Of a stretch of DNA of 64,000 bases, positions 62,201 through 64,000 are shown piece by piece. The position numbers were made by a program, and so were the translations under genes. The stretch is from Calliopsis andreniformis (Eukaryota; Arthropoda; Insecta; Hymenoptera; Andrenidae). How positions within the stretch are numbered: the first letter of the stretch is position 1; each line of letters starts with the position of its first letter. Location of the stretch: positions 1,178,001 to 1,242,000 of the forward strand of contig NW_027480450.1 of NCBI RefSeq assembly GCF_051401765.1. Direction: 5' to 3'. The notes below the pieces were generated by a model. It was not told the DNA's origin. It did not search any database and was given only the letters and a program-made list of their open reading frames with translations.

Positions 62201-64000
62201 CCAATCCACAATCTTCAATCCTCAGTCCTCAATCCTCAATTCTCAATCCTCAATCCTCAACCCTCAGACCGCAAACATTAATACTCAAACCTCAGACCTC
62301 GTCCTCAATCCACAACCCTCAATCCTCAATCCTTAATCTTCAATCATCAATATTGAATCTTCAATCCTCAATCCTCAATACTCAATCCTCAATCCTCAAT
62401 CCTCAATGTTCAATCCTCAATACCCAATCCTCAATCTTCAATCCTCAATCCTCAATCCTCAATCCTCAATCCTCAATCCTCAATCCTCAATCCTTAATCC
62501 GCAATCCTCAATCCTCAATCATCAATCCTCAATACACAATCTTCAATCCTCAATCCACAATCCTCAATCCTCAATTCTCAATCCTCAATCCTCAATCATC
62601 AGACCTCAAACCTCAATCCTCAACCCTCAGCCCTCATCCTCAATCCTCAATCATCAATCCTCAATCCTCAATCGTCAATCCTCAATCTTCAATCCTCAAT
62701 TCTCAATCCTCAATCTTCAATCCTCAATACTCAATCCTCAATCCTCAATCCTCAATCCTCATTCTTCAATTCTCAATACCCAATCCACAATCTTCAATCC
62801 TCAATCCTCAATCCTCCATGTTCAATCCTCAATACCCAATCCTCAATCTTCAATCCCCAATTCTCAATCCTCAATCTTCAATCCTCAATACTCAATCCTC
62901 AATCCTCAATCCTCAATCCTCATTCTTCAATTCTCAATACCCAATCCACAATCTTCAATCCTCAATCCTCAATCCTCAATTCTCAATCCTCAATCCTGAA
63001 CCCTCAGACCGCAAACATTAATACTCAAACCTCAGTCCTCGTCCTCAGTCCACAACCCTCAATACTCAATCCTCAATCTTCAAGCATCAATATTCAATAT
63101 TCAATCCTCAATACCCAATCCTCAATCTTCAATCCTCAATCCTCAATCCTCAATCATCAATCCTCAATCCTCAATGTTCAATCCTCAATACCCAATCCTC
63201 AATCTTCAATCCTCAATCCTCAATCCTCAATCGTCAATCCTCAATCCTCAACCCTCAATCCTCAATCCTTCATCCTCAATCCTGAATCCTCAATCTTCAG
63301 CCCTGAGTCCTCAACAGTCAGTTGTCAATCCTCAGTCACCAGCAGAATATCCTCAATTCACAGTTTTCAATACTCAATACTCAATCTGCAATCCTCAAAT
63401 CTCTATCCACAAACATCAATTCTCATCACTCAACCCTCAACGCTCAGTCCCCAATCCTCAATCTTCAATCCTCAATCCCCAATCCTCAATCGTCAATCTT
63501 CAATCTTCAATCCTCAATACTCAATCTTCAATCCTCAATCCTCAATCCCCAATCATCAGTCCTCAATCCTCGATCTTCAGTCTTCAATCCTCAATACTCA
63601 ATCTTCAATCCTCAATCCTCAATCCTCAATCCTCAATCCTCATTCTTCAATCCTCAATACACAATCCTCAATCTTCAATCCTCAATCCTCAATCCTCAAT
63701 TCTCGATCCTCAACCCTCAGTCCTCAGTCCTTAAACCTCAATCCTCAGCCCTCAGCCCTCATCCTCAATGCTCAATCCTCAATCCTCAATCCTCAACCTT
63801 CAATCCTCAATACTCAATCTGCAATCCTCAAATCTCTATCCACAAACATCAATTAATTCTCATCACTCAACCCTCAACGCTCAGTCCCCAATCCTTAATC
63901 GTCAATCCTCAATCCTCAGTCCTCAATCGTCAGTCTTCAATCTTCAATCCTCAATACTCAATCTTCAATCCTCAGTCCCCAATCCTCAATCTTCAATCCT
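59277..64000. repeat. Start of the next super-unit (cut by window end)
   Basis: This is collinear with 39,164-43,894. Landmarks lie at 59,299, 60,305, 61,172, 61,982 and 63,344, with the TAAT marker at 63,851. Differences noticed include CATCAAT for CCTCAAT near 59,962, ATTCAGCCC for CTTCAGCCC near 60,255, CGTTAAT for CCTTAAT near 61,047, CATTCCTC for CATTCTTC near 62,182 and CAGACCTC for CAGCCCTC near 62,293. Confidence 0.88.
63851..63858. other. Four-base insertion marker, next super-unit
   Basis: This is the same AATTAATT marker, 20,106 bases after the one at 43,745. Confidence 0.85.

Larger units (their letters stand above)
1..64000. repeat. Heptanucleotide satellite array, (CCTCAAT)n on + / (ATTGAGG)n on -
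   Basis: The whole window can be parsed into 7-base units related to CCTCAAT, with no interruption by unique sequence. Substitutions dominate. Most length changes between copies are multiples of 7, with a few recurrent one-base-short units (CCTCAT, CCTCGT) and a four-base insertion that shift the phase. All units point the same way. The consensus + strand has three C, two A, two T and no G per unit, so strand composition is extremely skewed. No tRNA, rRNA, transposon terminus or gene-like sequence was seen. Arrays of this kind are known as constitutive heterochromatin in eukaryotes; that location is inferred here. I do not recognise this heptamer as a named satellite of a particular species. 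Confidence 0.97.

Noticed and set aside
1..64000. CRISPR array
   Set aside because: Repeats are 7 bases, contiguous, and have no unique spacers of constant length.
1..64000. Functional telomere
   Set aside because: The heptamer is too degenerate and has multi-kilobase higher-order structure. No chromosome end or homogeneous terminal tract is visible. Only a possible ancestral link to telomere repeats is kept as a hypothesis.
1..64000. tRNA, rRNA or other structured RNA genes
   Set aside because: The + strand is nearly free of G and cannot form the stems of these RNAs. No recognisable conserved RNA sequence was seen.
1..64000. Mobile elements, integrases or target-site duplications
   Set aside because: Every stretch parses into heptamer variants. 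No terminal inverted repeats, long terminal repeats, poly-A tails or transposase-like reading frames were found.
1..64000. Promoters, ribosome binding sites and terminators
   Set aside because: GA-rich ribosome-binding motifs and GC-rich hairpins are essentially absent from the G-free strand. The few inverted repeats are copies of one landmark word.
1..64000. Bacterial or viral origin
   Set aside because: There are no genes at all in 64 kb, which is incompatible with ordinary bacterial or viral sequence. A eukaryotic satellite is the simpler reading.

Overview
The whole 64 kb window is one tandem satellite array built on a 7-base unit, CCTCAAT on the + strand (ATTGAGG on the - strand). I find no protein-coding gene, no RNA gene, no transposon, no CRISPR array and no non-repetitive sequence. 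Nearly every heptamer is the consensus or a one- or two-base variant (CTTCAAT, ACTCAAT, CATCAAT, CGTCAAT, CCACAAT, TCTCAAT, CCTCAGT, CCTCAAC, CCTGAAT, CCTTAAT and so on). The direction never flips, so G is almost absent from the + strand. An array this long, made only of satellite, points to eukaryotic heterochromatin (pericentromeric, subtelomeric or sex-chromosome type) from a long-read assembly. The sequence alone does not identify the species.

The many long open frames on the + strand are by-products of the repeat. Because 7 is not a multiple of 3, all three + frames of the consensus read the same heptapeptide ring (P-Q-S-S-I-L-N) with no stop. On the - strand every frame meets TGA once per 21 bases. 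I therefore annotate no CDS.

Above the heptamer there is a rich higher-order structure. About 60 diverged but phase-locked landmark blocks, marked by AGAATAT/AGAACAT/AGGATAT heptamers, occur roughly once per kb and fall into families that act as barcodes. They give this layout. (1) 1-11,088: a core of about 1.39 kb present three times (1, 3360, 8845), with flanks that show how the copies were shuffled. (2) 11,166-24,590: 1.79 kb units in two tandem pairs (11,166 and 12,961; 17,054 and 18,835), separated by a 2.3 kb segment that recurs in pieces from 20,623 to 23,815. (3) 24,591-39,163: a mosaic of partial copies, with a 1.39 kb offset pair at 26.9/28.3 kb and a 3,570-base offset pair at 32.8/36.3 kb. 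(4) 39,164-59,276: a super-unit of 20,113 bases that holds two nearly identical tandem units of 6,317 and 6,310 bases. (5) 59,277-64,000: the start of the next super-unit, collinear with 39,164 onwards and running off the window.

The picture is of repeated unequal exchange or segmental amplification at several nested scales, with the newest copies differing at only about ten positions in 5-6 kb. All boundaries come from reading the sequence by eye and are good to roughly one or two heptamers, except where a landmark gives an exact offset.
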